Positions 40,301 to 54,800 of a stretch of DNA of 64,000 nt are shown here, in pieces; the stretch's first letter is position 1; the number at the start of each line of letters is the position of its first letter. The notes beneath the pieces were generated by a model. The model was not told the origin of the DNA and searched no databases. It saw nothing but the letters and a program-made list of their open reading frames with translations. The stretch is from Symbiodinium natans (lineage: Eukaryota; Sar; Dinophyceae; Suessiales; Symbiodiniaceae): NCBI GenBank assembly GCA_905221605.1, contig CAJNDS010000119.1, positions 1-64,000 of the forward strand, given 5' to 3'. The position numbers and the translations under genes are program-made.

Positions 40301-43300
40301 TTGGGCGCATGGTGCCGGGGCCGTAGCTGTGTACGAGGTCTCTCCAGACCGCACAGTGTGGGGCGCCACATCCCCGCCGACAGGAAGCGCTGGCGACGTC
40401 GATGCACCAGAAATCGGCGTAGGTGACACCCTCAACGACATGCCCACAGCCGTCGGTGCTGCCGCATGCATCATTTGCGCTGCCGGCACTGCAGAAACTG
40501 CAGAGACTGAGGTTGACTGCGCTGGCAGAGCGACGACGGGGCCCTCGACTTCTTTGGCTTCGGGTCCTGCCAGTTTTTGCACAGCTTTTGCCCTTTCTGC
40601 TTCCCTTTCTTTATTGCTGAATGAACATGCTGCCTTACACTGCTCTTGCGCCCAGCTCGGGTCCTGGGGCAGCCTCTAGAACACCTTCCAAGGCCTGCTT
40701 GCGCTTCCGGAGGGCATCGCGCTCTTTCAGAAGCCTGCCTTTCGCCCATGTTTGTGCCCACAGACATGTGAGACTGTGAGAGCCAATTCCCGCAAACCTT
40801 CCCTGACAAGCAAGCCTTGCTCTTTGACATGCTCTGCCAAAATCTGCCTCAGTCACCCATAAGAGCTACGCGCAAGGACGATGAAACAATTTACGTATCG
40901 CTTCCGTGGGCTGCATCTTTTGAACCCTCTGAACGTTCCAAAGGCTGCTCAGGCCAGGTGGCTTTTTTGTTTCGCAGCTTTGCGAGTAGTGCTCGCAGAG
41001 CTTGACCAGCCTGAGCGCGTTCGAGGCTCGACTAAGGTCCGAGTGCTCATCGAGAATTGGCGAATGTGAGCTGGATGTTTGCGAACGTTAGCGAGCGTTA
41101 GCGGACGTCAGCGAAGAGTGAGTCAGAGATCGTCGGAGTCAGAGTGGACCTGGTGCAGTCACAATGCTGCGGCGTAGAGAGAGCCGAATGATTCTTGGCG
41201 CTCGCCGCCTGCAGCCAAAGTTGCATAGCTGCAGACTCAAGGCACGCAACTGTCCAAGCACTTCACAAATCTTCAACCTCAGCCGGCCTCAGCCGGTGGG
41301 AAAGTCCTCTCCTTTTGCAACCTTTCACACTCACAATGCTGCTGTTGTCCTCTGTGAACCACCACCCCCTCCCCCACCACTGCGCTCCCCCCGCCATGTG
41401 CGAAAAACCGAAGGCAGAAAAACTCCAGAAATCTTCATCGAACCCTTGACTCTGTTCGACTCTCTTAGGAGCAGCTTGGGAGGAGGCGGAGGATCCAGTC
41501 GCCGTGCCTCTGTTGGAAGCATGTAGTGGCCTGCCATGGGCAGCGCTGCAGGGGCAGTGCGGCTTAAGCAGCTGTCTGAGCAGCGTTCCAAAGACTCACT
41601 GCAAGAACAGTGCCTGGGTTCGCCGTGGCCATTTGTACACTAATCGGCCTCCCGCGCAGCCGTAAAACAATTGCACGAGCGCGACAACCAGCAGCAGGCC
41701 TGCCTGGCTACCTGCTGCACTAGCTGCGGTCTCATCGCATGCGCTTGATGCGGTTGGTGCGCGTGGGGCGCTTGGTGCGCTTGGGGCGCTTGGTGCGCTT
41801 GAGGCGCTTGGTGGGCTTGAGGCACTTGGTGCGCCTGGGACACTTGGTGCGCTTGAGGCGCTTGAAGCGCTTGGGGCGCTGGGTGCGCTTGACGCGCTTG
41901 GTGCGCTTGTGATGCCTGGGCCGCCGGCAACCTGAGCTGTACCGGCCAAGCTTGGGCAGTAAACAGAAGACAGTGCCCGCCCAGGAGAGTTGCTCGAACT
42001 GTAATTTCATTGAACATATACACCAAGAAGCGCCATGTGAGGTCGGGCTTGCAGCCTCTGTGCCTGTGCCGCCATTGGCTGCAGTGCTCGTTGGCCCGGC
42101 GGCGCTAGCGCACTCTCTGCAGGAGGCATCCTCGTCTGGAGTGAGGTCTGACGTCTTGCGCAAGACACAAAAACACATCGAAAGTCCCACCTAGGCTGCA
42201 TAGCCGTGTGCACCACTGGTCCGCCCACATATGCCTCGTTGCAGAGCATCAGAGAGCTTGAGGTGCTTTATGGTGCTTTAAGCCGGCGACAACTTCCATT
42301 AACCAAGGCCCAGCCTTGGCCGCCATCCATTGATGCGCCATCGCCACGATGCGCAGTGATGCGCTGTGCTATGTCGTAGTCTTGTCGCACTGGCTAGGTG
42401 GGAAAGCTCTGTCTCAGCAGTGCGCTCTCAGAGGATCAAAACGTTCAACAAAATCACAAAGTTTGGTGCTTTTTGTTGCTTGAGCCCTTGGCTTGTGCTA
42501 TCAACGGCGGAAGCAGAAGGTCCGGAACAGGACACCCTCTCTTGTCCGCAAGGCCATGAAGCTACGAAGCCCTGAGGCTCTTGGCGCACGACCCAGTAAA
42601 CTTCACCCTCCCCTGATTGGTGCTCTCACAAACCCGTCGGAGGAGCCCGTGCATTAAGGAGTTGTCCAGCTCCTGGGGAGTTTCTTCAAGGCGGCTCTCT
42701 GAGAAAAACACAAGCAGGCCAAAAAGTAAGTCAAGGCCTCACCGAAGGAGACGAAGGCAGACATGGCCATGGATGCCACACGGTCCATCTGAGGCGTTGC
42801 GCCAAGGCATGCAAAGGCAGCTTTGTTGACAGCTATGCCGAGATCTTTAGGCAAAAGTCTCCCACCTGGTCGTCCATTTTTCTGGTCAGCACGGGCATGA
42901 CTTGCTGATGAGATCGCTCCTGGCAACTGCTTCTTTGCCCACGCTCTCAGGATCACGACTCTGCTTCTTGCATCCTCTTGGGGCAAGCTTGGCTCAGTGC
43001 TGAGAACTGTGACAACGGAGCTGGGTGAGTCAGAAGCATCCTGAAAGTGCGGCGATTGGTCGTTGGCAAGCTGACCTGAATGCCATGAAGAGTGATGTGC
43101 ATGAATGAAGAGTGCATGAACGGCATCATGGGGTCATCGAACTTGACAATGACAGTCACTCGCGGATCTGATTCTGCAACGCGAGTATGAGCAACGTGCA
43201 GAACAAGTTGCTGCTGTCATGTGCATACAACGCAGCAACTGCATGTTTTGAAGGTTTACATGTCGTTAGGAGTGTACTGCCCTGCAGAGGAGGTGTTTAC

Positions 43301-45825
43301 ACTTCACATCGGCTGGCATCATCTACAGCCTGCTACAGCCCTTCAAGCGCACTACCATTCAAGCCACCATTCCTGAGGCCCGTCACCCAGACCATGCAGA
43401 GCGGTGAAGCGCACCCTGAGATCAACTATGTAGGCAGCTCGGGTGCATGAAGTGTTCAATCATGTCAACTGTAGGGTTTTCATGAAGGCTGCCTTGGATG
43501 TGGGTGGTCCACATGTCCAAGAAGAAGCTTGGCCATCTCGTCCACGTGCTCTTCCTGGTGTCTTGTATTCGCTAATCAGCGGCTAACCCGATTCACTCTC
43601 TACCCAACCGAGGAAGCCCTCCTCAACGTACTCTACAGTCTGCTTCACAGCCGCGAGCGCCGCGTGCTTTGCCTGCCACGATTCCTGGCACGATGATGTT
43701 GAAATATATTGAACAAAAGTTGATTTCGTTGACATGAACGCAGTAGTGGACAACGACACCGGCCTGCTGGGAGAAATGAGCAATCAGCCGGAAAAGGCCG
43801 TTTGCAATGGTTTCCATTCCAGCCGCCTTCCACCGTGAGATGTGCATCTGAGCATCTTCAATGTGAAACTAGCAACATCGGCCGCAACACTTGGTTACGG
43901 AAGTGCTGCACAGCCTGCCAGAAGATTCAAACAGTCTGGGGGAGTTGAACGAAGCTATGTGGGGCACCGAATTCCGATTGATGGGGAGGGAGGGGCACAG
44001 CATCACCTCCCAAGGCAAAACCTCCCAGCAGAATGAATGCTTTGGGTCCACTGAAGGTACCCTCGTCTCACCTCGGAGGCTTTGCCATGGGCCTTCTCTG
44101 TACACAAATAAGGGGAAGGGGGGGGGGGGGTCCGGGTCGCTGTAATTGGAAACGCAGTTGTGTAACGAGGCATCAAGGTTGGGGGACCCCACAGTTTGTG
44201 AGCGCAGTGCGGGCCACTCCTACACCCCCCCAGAGGCAGGGGCACCCCATGATTCCTGCGCGCACAGCTACAGCAATTCCGCATCGGCCCTGTTCATTCG
44301 CACCCATTTTCCTTCACGGCAGGGAAGAATGCTTGAACAGTGTTTGGCGAGCACACAGGTACTTTTCCACATCATCTTTTGTCGACCGCCCCTCCCCCCC
44401 CCCGAAAGTGTTACCGCAATTTCACATTTTGCACACGAATAACCCTGGAAAGTTCGAAGCAGTGTGAGTGGCTCCTGCTTGGTTGCTTGGTGCACCCCCC
44501 ACCCTTCCGAGGTGAACTTCGAAGTACCACGTTACCAGGTCTTCTTCGACCCCTGCCTCGGCCACACGGTCGATGCACTCCTCCCCGGTGTGGAAGAGCT
44601 CATCCTGCTGCAGCACTCCAGAGCTGGCTGAGTGCAAGTCCTTTTTAAAGCCGCATGGAAGCGCGAAGCATCTCAAGTCACTCCTCGCGTGCACACATTC
44701 CTGCGTCCGACATTCCCCTAGACACTGACGTTCTTCATGCAAGGCGCAAAGTCTTTCGCGGCTACTTTCCCGAACTTTCGCATCGCTTATGGGAAACCTT
44801 CTTCAAAGGCAACCAGAGAGCATAGAGAGCATACCTTCAGAACGTTCGCGAAAAGCGCAATGTCTTGGAGGACATCTGTCGCCAATCTTTCGGGGGCCTA
44901 TACTTGCCAAGGGCGATCTGCACTACTTAAACGTCTAAGAAACATCCTTTTGCACAACCGCCATGCGTTTTCGCGAGCGATGTTTTTTACGCTTGTGGCA
45001 GCTTGGCAGAGAAGACCTTCTGATGCGGCCATCATCAACAACTGGTGGCATAGACAAAGTTTTTTTTGCGCTTCGGCCGCTGCCCGATGCTTCGTCCCAC
45101 AGTCAATTTTCAGTTCTCAATCATCCGATTTGCATCATTTCATGTAGCTTGCAGCCATGCATGGCACACAAGCGCCAGAGGCGAGATTCTGCAGCACTCC
45201 TCATCTTCCTCACCCTCTTCATCGTCCATGCGCTCGATCCACTCCTGCACGGTAACACAACGGCCCGGTTCAGCATAAGGTGCGGCTACGGGCGGTTGAA
45301 AACTTTAAAACTCCAGCTTCTTTTTTGCCTCGCTGCGTTGTCTTGACGTGCTGTGCTGGCGCCGTTGCTTTGAACTGATTGCTGCCTCCTAGATTCAATT
45401 CAAGGTGAAACATTTGGTCAGAGATTGGACAGAGCCCTGCCTGCCCTGCTGTTGGGGGCGGCAGATACAGGTTGCACATGGTTGCACCCTCTTCCTAACA
45501 CATCCTGGACCTCGGGATACATTGGATACCTTGCAATACTTGGGGATACCCTTTGGATGCCTGGGGCGCAGCCCTTAGCAGGCGATGTCCGCAAGTCTGC
45601 CGTCTGCCTTCTGCGACTCAATCGAGCAAGCTCACTGCAGCGGCCTGGCATGACGTACACTGATACATACCCATAAAATCGTAGAGCGAGGGAGCGAGGG
45701 AGCGCGAGAGCGCGAGAGGGCGAGAGAGCGAGAGGGCGAGAGCGCGAGAGGGCGAGGGCGAGAGAGCGAGAGGGCGAGAGGGCGAGAGGGCGAGAGGGCG
45801 AGAGGGCGAGAGGGCGAGAGAGAGA

Positions 45826-45859
<34 letters not shown>

Positions 45860-48800
45860 GAAAGAGAGAGATGCGTAGTAGACTTGGACCTGAGGTGTGA
45901 GTCTCATTCGGTTGCAATCTCATGTGGACAGCAGAGCTGGACAGCAGAGCAAAAGACGGAAGCCTGCGGCCCATCTTTCGCTGGTCCAGACTGGCCGCCC
46001 TGGTCTCGTCACGAATCTAAGGACGTCGACTTAGACCTGTTCGCCTGGAAGCCTGAAAGCCTTAAGCTCGGAGCGTCCATGTCAAGGAGGTCGTGCCTGC
46101 TAAGTCACAAAGTGTCACCATAGAGCTGCTCGACCACAATGGCCCCCCAGGCATGATGAGCATAGCAAGCGAAGACAGCAGCAAATGTGCAAGAGAGACC
46201 CACGGGGAGGAGGGTTGAAGGCCGGCCCCTTAGCCACACAACACTCTGAGGGCTCGGAAAAGTACGGACGGGCCTGCGCTTCTGGTACAGCCAAGACAGT
46301 GGCGTTGCTTGACTTTTCGGATGCCCATTCCAAAGGGGCCTAGCAGCCAAGCAACTAAGTGCCTCCAACTTCTGGCCCATAAAAGGATGGCCACGCCTCC
46401 TTCTCTCGCCGCACCTTCAGCGACATGTCGCAGTGGCACAGTGTCACAATGTCGCAGTGTCACAATGTCGCAGCGTCACAGCGTCACAGTGTCACATCTC
46501 TGTCCCTTGTGCCATGCCTGGCGCGAGACGGCAACATCCTGATCCTGCACAAAGCTCCGCAAGGTGTGCACACTTCACATGCACTGTACGCGTAATGCAT
46601 CGAGAGACACTATGATGGACTGAGACAATCAAATTCGCAGGCCTCGTCCTCCAGCAAACCCTGCTTCAAAAGGCTTATCTCCTGGGCCTCGCTTGGACAC
46701 ATGCTAGCACTTAGTGCAGTGCTTGGCAGCTGCTTCCTCACCTTGATAAGCCCAGCCGTGTTGCGGTCGTCGCCTCCCTTCGACAATGTGTCCTTGGAAC
46801 TTGGAAGTCAACCGCACTCGCCTCAAACCACGGCAGGTGCTTTTGCACGTGCGACAAGGACCCTGCTGGCCCTTTTGCCGACTGCTTGCGGGCAAGTCCA
46901 GGCCTGAAGAGCCGTGTCGCAGTGTCACTTGCACGACTGTACACAATGCAGCATGTTGCACACACTTCGCACACATACTTCGCACGCATACTTCGCACAT
47001 TTTCGGCCATTGACTTGGCCAGGTATGAGCTCTGGCAAGTAACTCGCTCGGCAGACTGCCGGGGGTCCGAGGCTGCAGCCCCTCCAACGTCTGCTTCAAG
47101 TCCTACCACAGGAGAGGTCGAAGTCGCAAGAATCAGCTGTTGCAGTCAGTGCCAAGCCTGTGTGACAGACTGGCCCCACGTCCAAATATTGTCAGACAGG
47201 CTCTGCCAGTTGTCCTCTGAGAAAGAATGTCATCTGCACTGCTCCCTCTCAATGCGCAGTGCGAAACACAAAGCGACCAAAAGGCACGCCTCTGCCTTCT
47301 TGCCAAGCTCTGAAAGCGTGGCGGGCGCCTATCCGACACACGAAGAGACGGGTGAAGTTGGTTCCTTGTGGTTCTGGCCGTGAACTGGTTGTGAGAGTTG
47401 GGTCCGAGGCTGCATTTGGGTTATGCTATGTTGGCCCCGTATCCCGCCTCTTGCATGCCAACAGACTCCTGGAGATTCTGGCCCCACCTTGCAGTACTTT
47501 TCCATACAGAGGGCTTAGGAGACCTATCCCAGCGTCATGAGCTAAAACGACGGTGCTCTCTGAGCCCCTAACTGCCAAAGGCTTGCACCCACGGAGTGCA
47601 GCTGCTCCTGCGCCTCAGAAGCTAAAGCGGAAGTAAGCACCCTTTCCTTCCTCTCCTGCAACATCTCCTTGCAAGAGACAATGCTTACAAGCGCGCTTGT
47701 TGAGTGCACACGCCGCGGCTTGTGCACAGCTCTGTCCGTGACGTTAGATCTAGCTAGTGGACGCGGCCTTGCCCGCCAGCTCGCTAGCTTTCACCCCGAG
47801 GTCTTGCACCTGGAGGCCCATGTGCCCAAAGATCTGCAAAGATCTGCGCAAGGTTGCAAAGTGTTGCAAAGCAAAGCTGGCAAATGCACGCAAGAATCCC
47901 ACCTCAGACAAGGGCTGCTGTGCTTGCTCCTGGCTTGCAAAGCAAAGATTGCATCGGAGTGGCATCAGAACATGCACCTCTTTGCGACAGACACTCATGG
48001 TGACGCGCTGATTGGCAAGCTCTGCAGATAAGACAGGAAGGGAAACATTACAAGAAATCAAATGTGGTTTTTTGAAGCCACGCATCCTGGGCCCGCTCGA
48101 AGAGCTTCTGTGTCCCGTCTTTGGCTGCCTCGAGGGCGGCAAAGGACTCTCGCCTGAAAGAAGGCAGGATGGAAAGACATGGAAAGACGCAGGCAGCATC
48201 AGGGCACTCTAGTGTCCGCGGATGTTTATTGAAAGACAACTGATGCACAGTTTACTGAGCTTACTAGGGCACAGCCTGGCTTCACTGCTTGTCTCTTTAA
48301 GCACGTCAGGCCTGAGGTTCTGCAGCGTCTCTTCCGCTTGCACAGTGACCTGCTGCTCTGGGGAGCATCTTCTATTGCTAGAACACCTCTGCCCGCCCAT
48401 CGGGCCTCATCAGTGCTGATGCTCCTGAACAGCCGCTGTGGACAATGCGACATGTGTGTGCTGAAGCTGATCTGAAAACACCCCACCCAGGTCTCTCCTA
48501 ACCGCTTTCACAACGTTGTCCACCTGGCTGGCAGCCCGAGCTGCTCGATCCACCTTGTCGACGAGACATATTGCGCAGCTATGCGCAGCGGGCACATTGT
48601 GCTTCGCAGGCTTCGCAACACCTCACACACTTGGAGTAAGGATCGGAGCCCAACCAGGGATTCGCCTCAAACCGAGTTCACCAAGCAGGACCTCAAGAAG
48701 AACACTTGCTGAATATCTGGCAATACAAGGCAACGTCAACATTGGACGTTCTCTCGAGGACGTGGGAAGTACCTCGAACCAATCCAAACAATGCTCAGAA

Positions 48801-51800
48801 AGTGAGCCGAATCATCCCCCGCCAGGAACGCCCTCAACTTCAAAAGATCCGTTCTTGAAGTTACGAGCAAAAACAGACAATCGAACACTAATGGAACACA
48901 GGCCCAGGTTCAAAATGATTCAAGGAGCATTGCAAAAGCTGAGGCAGTTGTGATGGATCAGGTCGTAATCGCTTCCTGGCCTTAGAGGCAACGGCGAATC
49001 ATGAACTTCACATCCCTCGAAGGCATTCACAAGCATTCATCAACTTGTAGGCTTTACAAGTCTTTCAAGCCTGAACCTTACGGCCTCACGGTGGATAGAT
49101 GATGTGATAGCACCCACGGCTCAAGCTCTTGAAGGTGGCCCCCCCTGCACCGCTAAGCTGCGGTCCATTGGGCCGCCATGCCTCGCCATAGAATTAAATC
49201 AACGAGCTGCCATTGGCACAAGAGTGAGCACTGTAATTGTGTCTGCAACAACATCGCATGGTGACAAGGCAGAGCTTGATCCTTCCGGGCACGAATCATT
49301 CACGGAGCCGCTGCCTGCGAGGAGGTGGTTCACCTCCGAGGCTGTCTTCCGGGTTTGGCCTGGCGGAGCTTCGCTCTGACGAGGCGGCTCACTCCGTGAC
49401 ACACACACACACACAGACAGACAGACAGAGACAGACACACTGATGCAAGAATGCACTCGAAAGTTGCAAATGCGTTCATGACGGACGCACATGATGCATG
49501 CCAGCTACATCCTCAAATGTCCAGGCACTGCCATGGCAGGTACGTTTCACGACTGCATTGCTTGGGTTTTCGCTGGCGGATGCCAAGCAATGAGTCCATC
49601 CGCCCCCTGCTCGACATGTAGATTTGGCGGTGAAGCCTTTCCAGGATGCAAATACCTGCTTCCACACACACACACACTGCCCTCGAAAGGGCTAGCTCGC
49701 AAACAATGCACATACCCTGGCGCTCGCACTGCCTAAAACCTGTTTGACAACCCCCATGGAAAACGAGAAAGGTTTCAAGTGAGCCACCACTTGAAGTTGA
49801 GTGGATACGGGTCCTGTCCACAAAGTGGTGGATGAGGGTCCAGTCCACCTTTCTGAAAAACCAAAAATGTGGCAGGTAGTTTGAGGCGAGAGGGGGGAGG
49901 GGATGTGCGCCTGCCCACGCCCCCGACAACCTGACAAAACACGACCTCAAGCGGGAACATACATCAGCTCGACACCCGTCTTCAAAACCAAAAGAGATGA
50001 ATCGGGAGGAAACCCCTTGGCTCGCACGGACCGTCACATCCTAAACGCTCCGGGCGATCTTACCTCCAACTGGAGGCTCGGCTACCTGCCGTTGGCGGGC
50101 GCTCAGGAGGGAAAGCCCAACCGAAACACACTGATGCAAGAATGCCCTCGAAAGTTGCAAATGCATTCATGACGGATGCACATGATGCATGCCAGCTACA
50201 TCCTCAGATGTCCAGGCACTCCATGGCAGGTACGAATCACGACTGCACTGCTTGGGTCTTCGTTGGCGGATGCCAAGCAATGAGTCCATCCGCCCCCTGC
50301 TCGACATGTAGATTTGGCGGTGAAGCCTTTCCAGGATGCAAATACCTGTTTCCACACACACAGACACACACACACACACACAGAGACACAGAGACACAGA
50401 GACACAGAGACACACACAGAGACACACACAGAGACACACACGCTGACTTGTCCCATTCGCCCTCTCGTTGCCTGAAGAGCTTGCTTCTGCTATACTTCTT
50501 TCTCATTCAAGCTTCAGGTAAAGCAATAGCAGTCCATCTGTACAGCACTTACATACGCCTTCTGAGGAGAGGTCGAAGCGCATGAACGGCACAAACCTAC
50601 GATTTGACCCACTCCGGCGAGCATTGGCTCAATGCAACGAATTAAGCACAGCATCAGGGCAACTGGTTTCGCAACGAATCCGAAGGGATGGAGAGGGAAA
50701 CGCCGCCGACGGCTTGCTCAACGACTCAACGCTGACAACGCTGACAACGCTGACACTACCATCAAACATCTCCCGCCAGTCATCTGGTGCAACGGCAACA
50801 TGCTGGCAACACCCATGTGCACGGTGGCCCGGTACCTGGTTTCAGGACCACAGCCAGCACCAGCGCAAGAAATCTTCAAGAATCCTAGAGAGGCAAGTAG
50901 AGGAAGGTCAGAAAGGCATACTGTGTAGAAGCTTTCGGAATCCTGCTGGGTCCTGCTGAGCTAGGCTTGCAAATCACGTTTTCACCCTCACGCTGGATTC
51001 ATGGGCACCTGTGCTGGGGGTGCAGGCGTGGTTTGACCTTTGCGTGCTTCTACAGCATTGGCACAAGTCTAAGGTCTTGCGACAACTCTGCTTACTACTC
51101 ATGAGCTCCCCACTGCCCCAACACCAGTCCGCCCAGGCCTCAGCTTCGGATTTTCACCGTAGCGGATCGACCCTGACACCAATGGAGCTTGAGGCGCAGG
51201 CACGGTGGCGCCATAGCACCATTCTTTTCCGTAGACCTCCAGGAGAGCAAGTGTTGGGGATCAGATGGATCAGCTAGGCAGTTGTGCACCCTGCACCCTG
51301 AGGCTTTCTTCGGGATGCCTCCACGCCTGCATGGAACACTCCTCGTCAGAATTCCACAGCTGCGGGAAAGGTGGACCGTCAACTGCTCTCGCTGCCACCC
51401 ACAGCCCACAGCCGCTGTTGCTACTATCCCCCCACAACGTGTTCTCAACCGGCCCTCCGATGTCAACCGAAGGAAACACAAAGACTGCCCTCAAAAAGTT
51501 AGGGTATCGAGAGCCAATCTATTTCGAACTCTCCCCACCCACTTGACTTTCACAAGCGACCTCCTGGAGACTGTTGCTAGCTCGGGTTTTCGGCGTAGGG
51601 GTAGAGAGCAGAAAGGGACGTGATTGATCACGAAGTTCGCGTGCAATGCTTCTGTGCCCGCATAGTCTGGGGACCCGAAACCAGCAGTCAACATACATCA
51701 GCGTAGTAAACATACACCCCAGACTGAAGGGGTGTCGCTGGATAATGCTTATAAGAAACCCTATTCCTGTCCATGATGTACTATGTCCTAGCCTCGGACG

Positions 51801-54800
51801 TGAATAGAAAACAGACTGCCTCTTGCACATTGTTTGGGGGAGCAGACTCCCTCTAGCTTCTCATACATCGTAGAGTTGCAACAGGAAGAAACGATAATGA
51901 TTCCTACTGAAGATCCTTGTGCGGCCCGGCCCTAACCCATTGGTTCCTATATGTTCCTATGAAGGATAGTCAAACGTGATTTTTTTCGGAAATTGGCTTA
52001 CACGGTTCCAACGGGGCCCTCGATGCACAAAGAAGCGTTCTGCTTACAATGCTATGTTCTTTCCTGCCTTCCTCGCACGATATGGTTTGGTACTGATGTT
52101 CCTTTCACGTTGTCTCCATGTTGCATTTCGACGTGCTTTTAATCCTGGCTGGTTTCCCATTGATGCCTGACTGATGCTGCTGGACGACGTGCTTTGTGAT
52201 GAGCATTCCATGACCAAGCATCATACACGCAACAATCGTACCGTAACGACCATGTAGCAGCAACAGTCCTTGCAGTTTAGGCGAAGTATTGCCTCCCGTC
52301 TCAGAAGTTTAGACGCCTGAGAAGAAGAATCATCCACACGGCGTCTCCACTTTTCTGTTTCGATGGTTCTGTCTTTGCTTCGGTGCTCGTTCTCCGCTTT
52401 TCCTATGCAGCTGTGTCGCTTTCCTTGTGTTTGTTCTGCCCTTGCTTCTACCTGTCGTTCCTCATTGTTTTTACTTCTCTGTCTGCTTGACCATGTGTTG
52501 AGGCTAACGTGCTTTCCTGTGTCAAAGACACTGACACTGGGACGTCAAAGCTCCTCCGGCGAGGACGTTGTCATCCACTGTCAGGATGCGATTCACCCTC
52601 TGGATCACATCGCCTAATTCAACTCAAAGTGTTGCCGCTTGCTGAATGGCCCTCAACTCTTTCAGAAGCAGTTTGCTCGCTGACTCTGCAGGTGGTGACT
52701 GGGCGCCCCGCTATCGCTTACGTCGTACCTGTCTGAGGAATTCATCTGAAGAATACCCAGAAGTGGAGACTAAGTGACATGAAATGGCACCCGCAACTCC
52801 ACCACAAAAGACTATGCAGGCACGAGAACCTCCAATCCATGCATGGCAAGTGCGCACACGTTCAGAAGAACCGTGTTTTCTAGAATCTCTTCCTCGGCTT
52901 GGGTTCCGCCTGCTGGGCTGATTGAGATGGCAAGCAAGCTTCTTGAGAGAAGTGGACTTTCGTGGCACAGCGGTCGCGAAATCCTGTACAACCGGAAACC
53001 ACATGTGCAGACGCCGGCCTACACTTTCCAGCAGGCCACTCAGACCCCGAGAGGCCATGACCAACTTCGGCGCATCTGGCTGAAGCAAGCTTAAGCTTTC
53101 TATGAGAGTTTGAACCGGTGCTTTCGACAGTCAGGCTATGTCAGGCTGCTGATAGTGGCGCCAATTCTCGAAGCTGCTGCATGCGTACAATCAACGCAGG
53201 GAGGGTCGCAAGCCTGGATCTTCATATCTTGCTTGCGGCTGGACCGGGCTTTCGCAACTGTGGTAACCGGAGCCTGCCAAAGTCCAAAGCACAGCACATC
53301 TCAGCAACACAACCTACTCCCTACTGCCGAGTTGTCAGCATGCAGGGTGTACATGCCAGGCACCCTCTCGGGTCCTTCAAGAAAGTCTCAAAACCAAGAG
53401 TTTGATTAGTCCAGCGTGGCGAGCCAAGTTCTACTCGAAAACCGTCTGGAAACAAAAAACGGCAAATATTGAGGTCGTCAAAAACCCTTGCGAAGAACTG
53501 ACCGGAATCCGAAACGAACCCGCAGATCTGCTAGCAAGAACCTTGTTCCTTGCAGCCTCTTACCAAGAACACACCTTACAGTAAGGAAATGCAAGAAAGA
53601 AGCAATCTGCAGAAGCTTGCGAATGGCATCTGTGCAAGCGCGGCGTTCGCCTTCGATGTCACTGTCGTCATCTAAAGGGACCTCCTCCACCTACACGGCC
53701 AACAACAGCTTGGCCATATTTGGCCATGCTGACCTCAACTCCATGATGATCCATGCCTCCTCGGGCTGCTTCACCGCGGCCCCCAAAGGCCTCGCATGCC
53801 GTGGGCTCCGCGAGCCCGTACCACCACGACGTCTCTCAGGGCCGGGCTCGAGCATGGCAGCTATTGGCAGCTGCAAAAGCTCAAGGCAAGAGGATGTGTT
53901 GCTCAAAAGGGGCGAAGAGTCGCAAAAGCCGTCTCAATGGCGAGCTCTACGCTCTTTCGGAGGGTTGCGCTGCCTGACTCTGTGGCTGCTATGTGGCTGC
54001 GGCATGTGTTGTTTATTGTGCCTACGGGCCTAAAGCGTTTCTCGATGTCATGTTTCGGCAGTCATGCCAGAAGTAAACGGGAGAGGAGTCTGGGGGAGCC
54101 GGTGTCCGGCAGAAAAGCATGACGGCAGATCCCAACAGCTTTCCACAACAACAATACAAGAGCAGCGGCAGCGCATCCATAAAGACGCTTCAGGACCTTC
54201 AGTTTGTCTTCGGACTCATCGACCTCGAGCATGAGGCTCATGCCTAGGCGTACAACGCGCAATAGCTCAGCTGCAGTGGGCCGCAGAGACGCAGTCGACC
54301 AAGGTTGCAACAGCACTCAAGTGTGAGGTTGATGAACTCCGGGGCAGACTTGCTGAGAAACTTCGACCTCAACAGGGCACAAACGTCGCACCAACATCAT
54401 CCAACGCCTGGAGCCCGCAGGAACCATCAAGCAACCCAGCCTCTTCTCCACGAAGCTCACGAGCCACTCAATCGCGAGGCCACGCAGGCCCGAGTCGATC
54501 TGCACGTGAACTATCAAATAAACAACTATCCTTGTGCAGCAACACGATTTAGTGGTACAAACATTCTGTCCTAATGTGGATGAGAGGTTGCTATTGGAAA
54601 ATGAAGCAGAAAATACAGCTTCATTTTCCAATTCCACAACAGAACTGCTTCACAATTTAGTGGCCTGAACACAATAATCCAACAAAATGCAACACCCATT
54701 CAACAAAATACAACAGAAGACAACAGTTACCCTTATAAAAACAACAGCTACCCTTATAAAATCAACAACCGTCCTACCTCATAACACAACATTAAACACT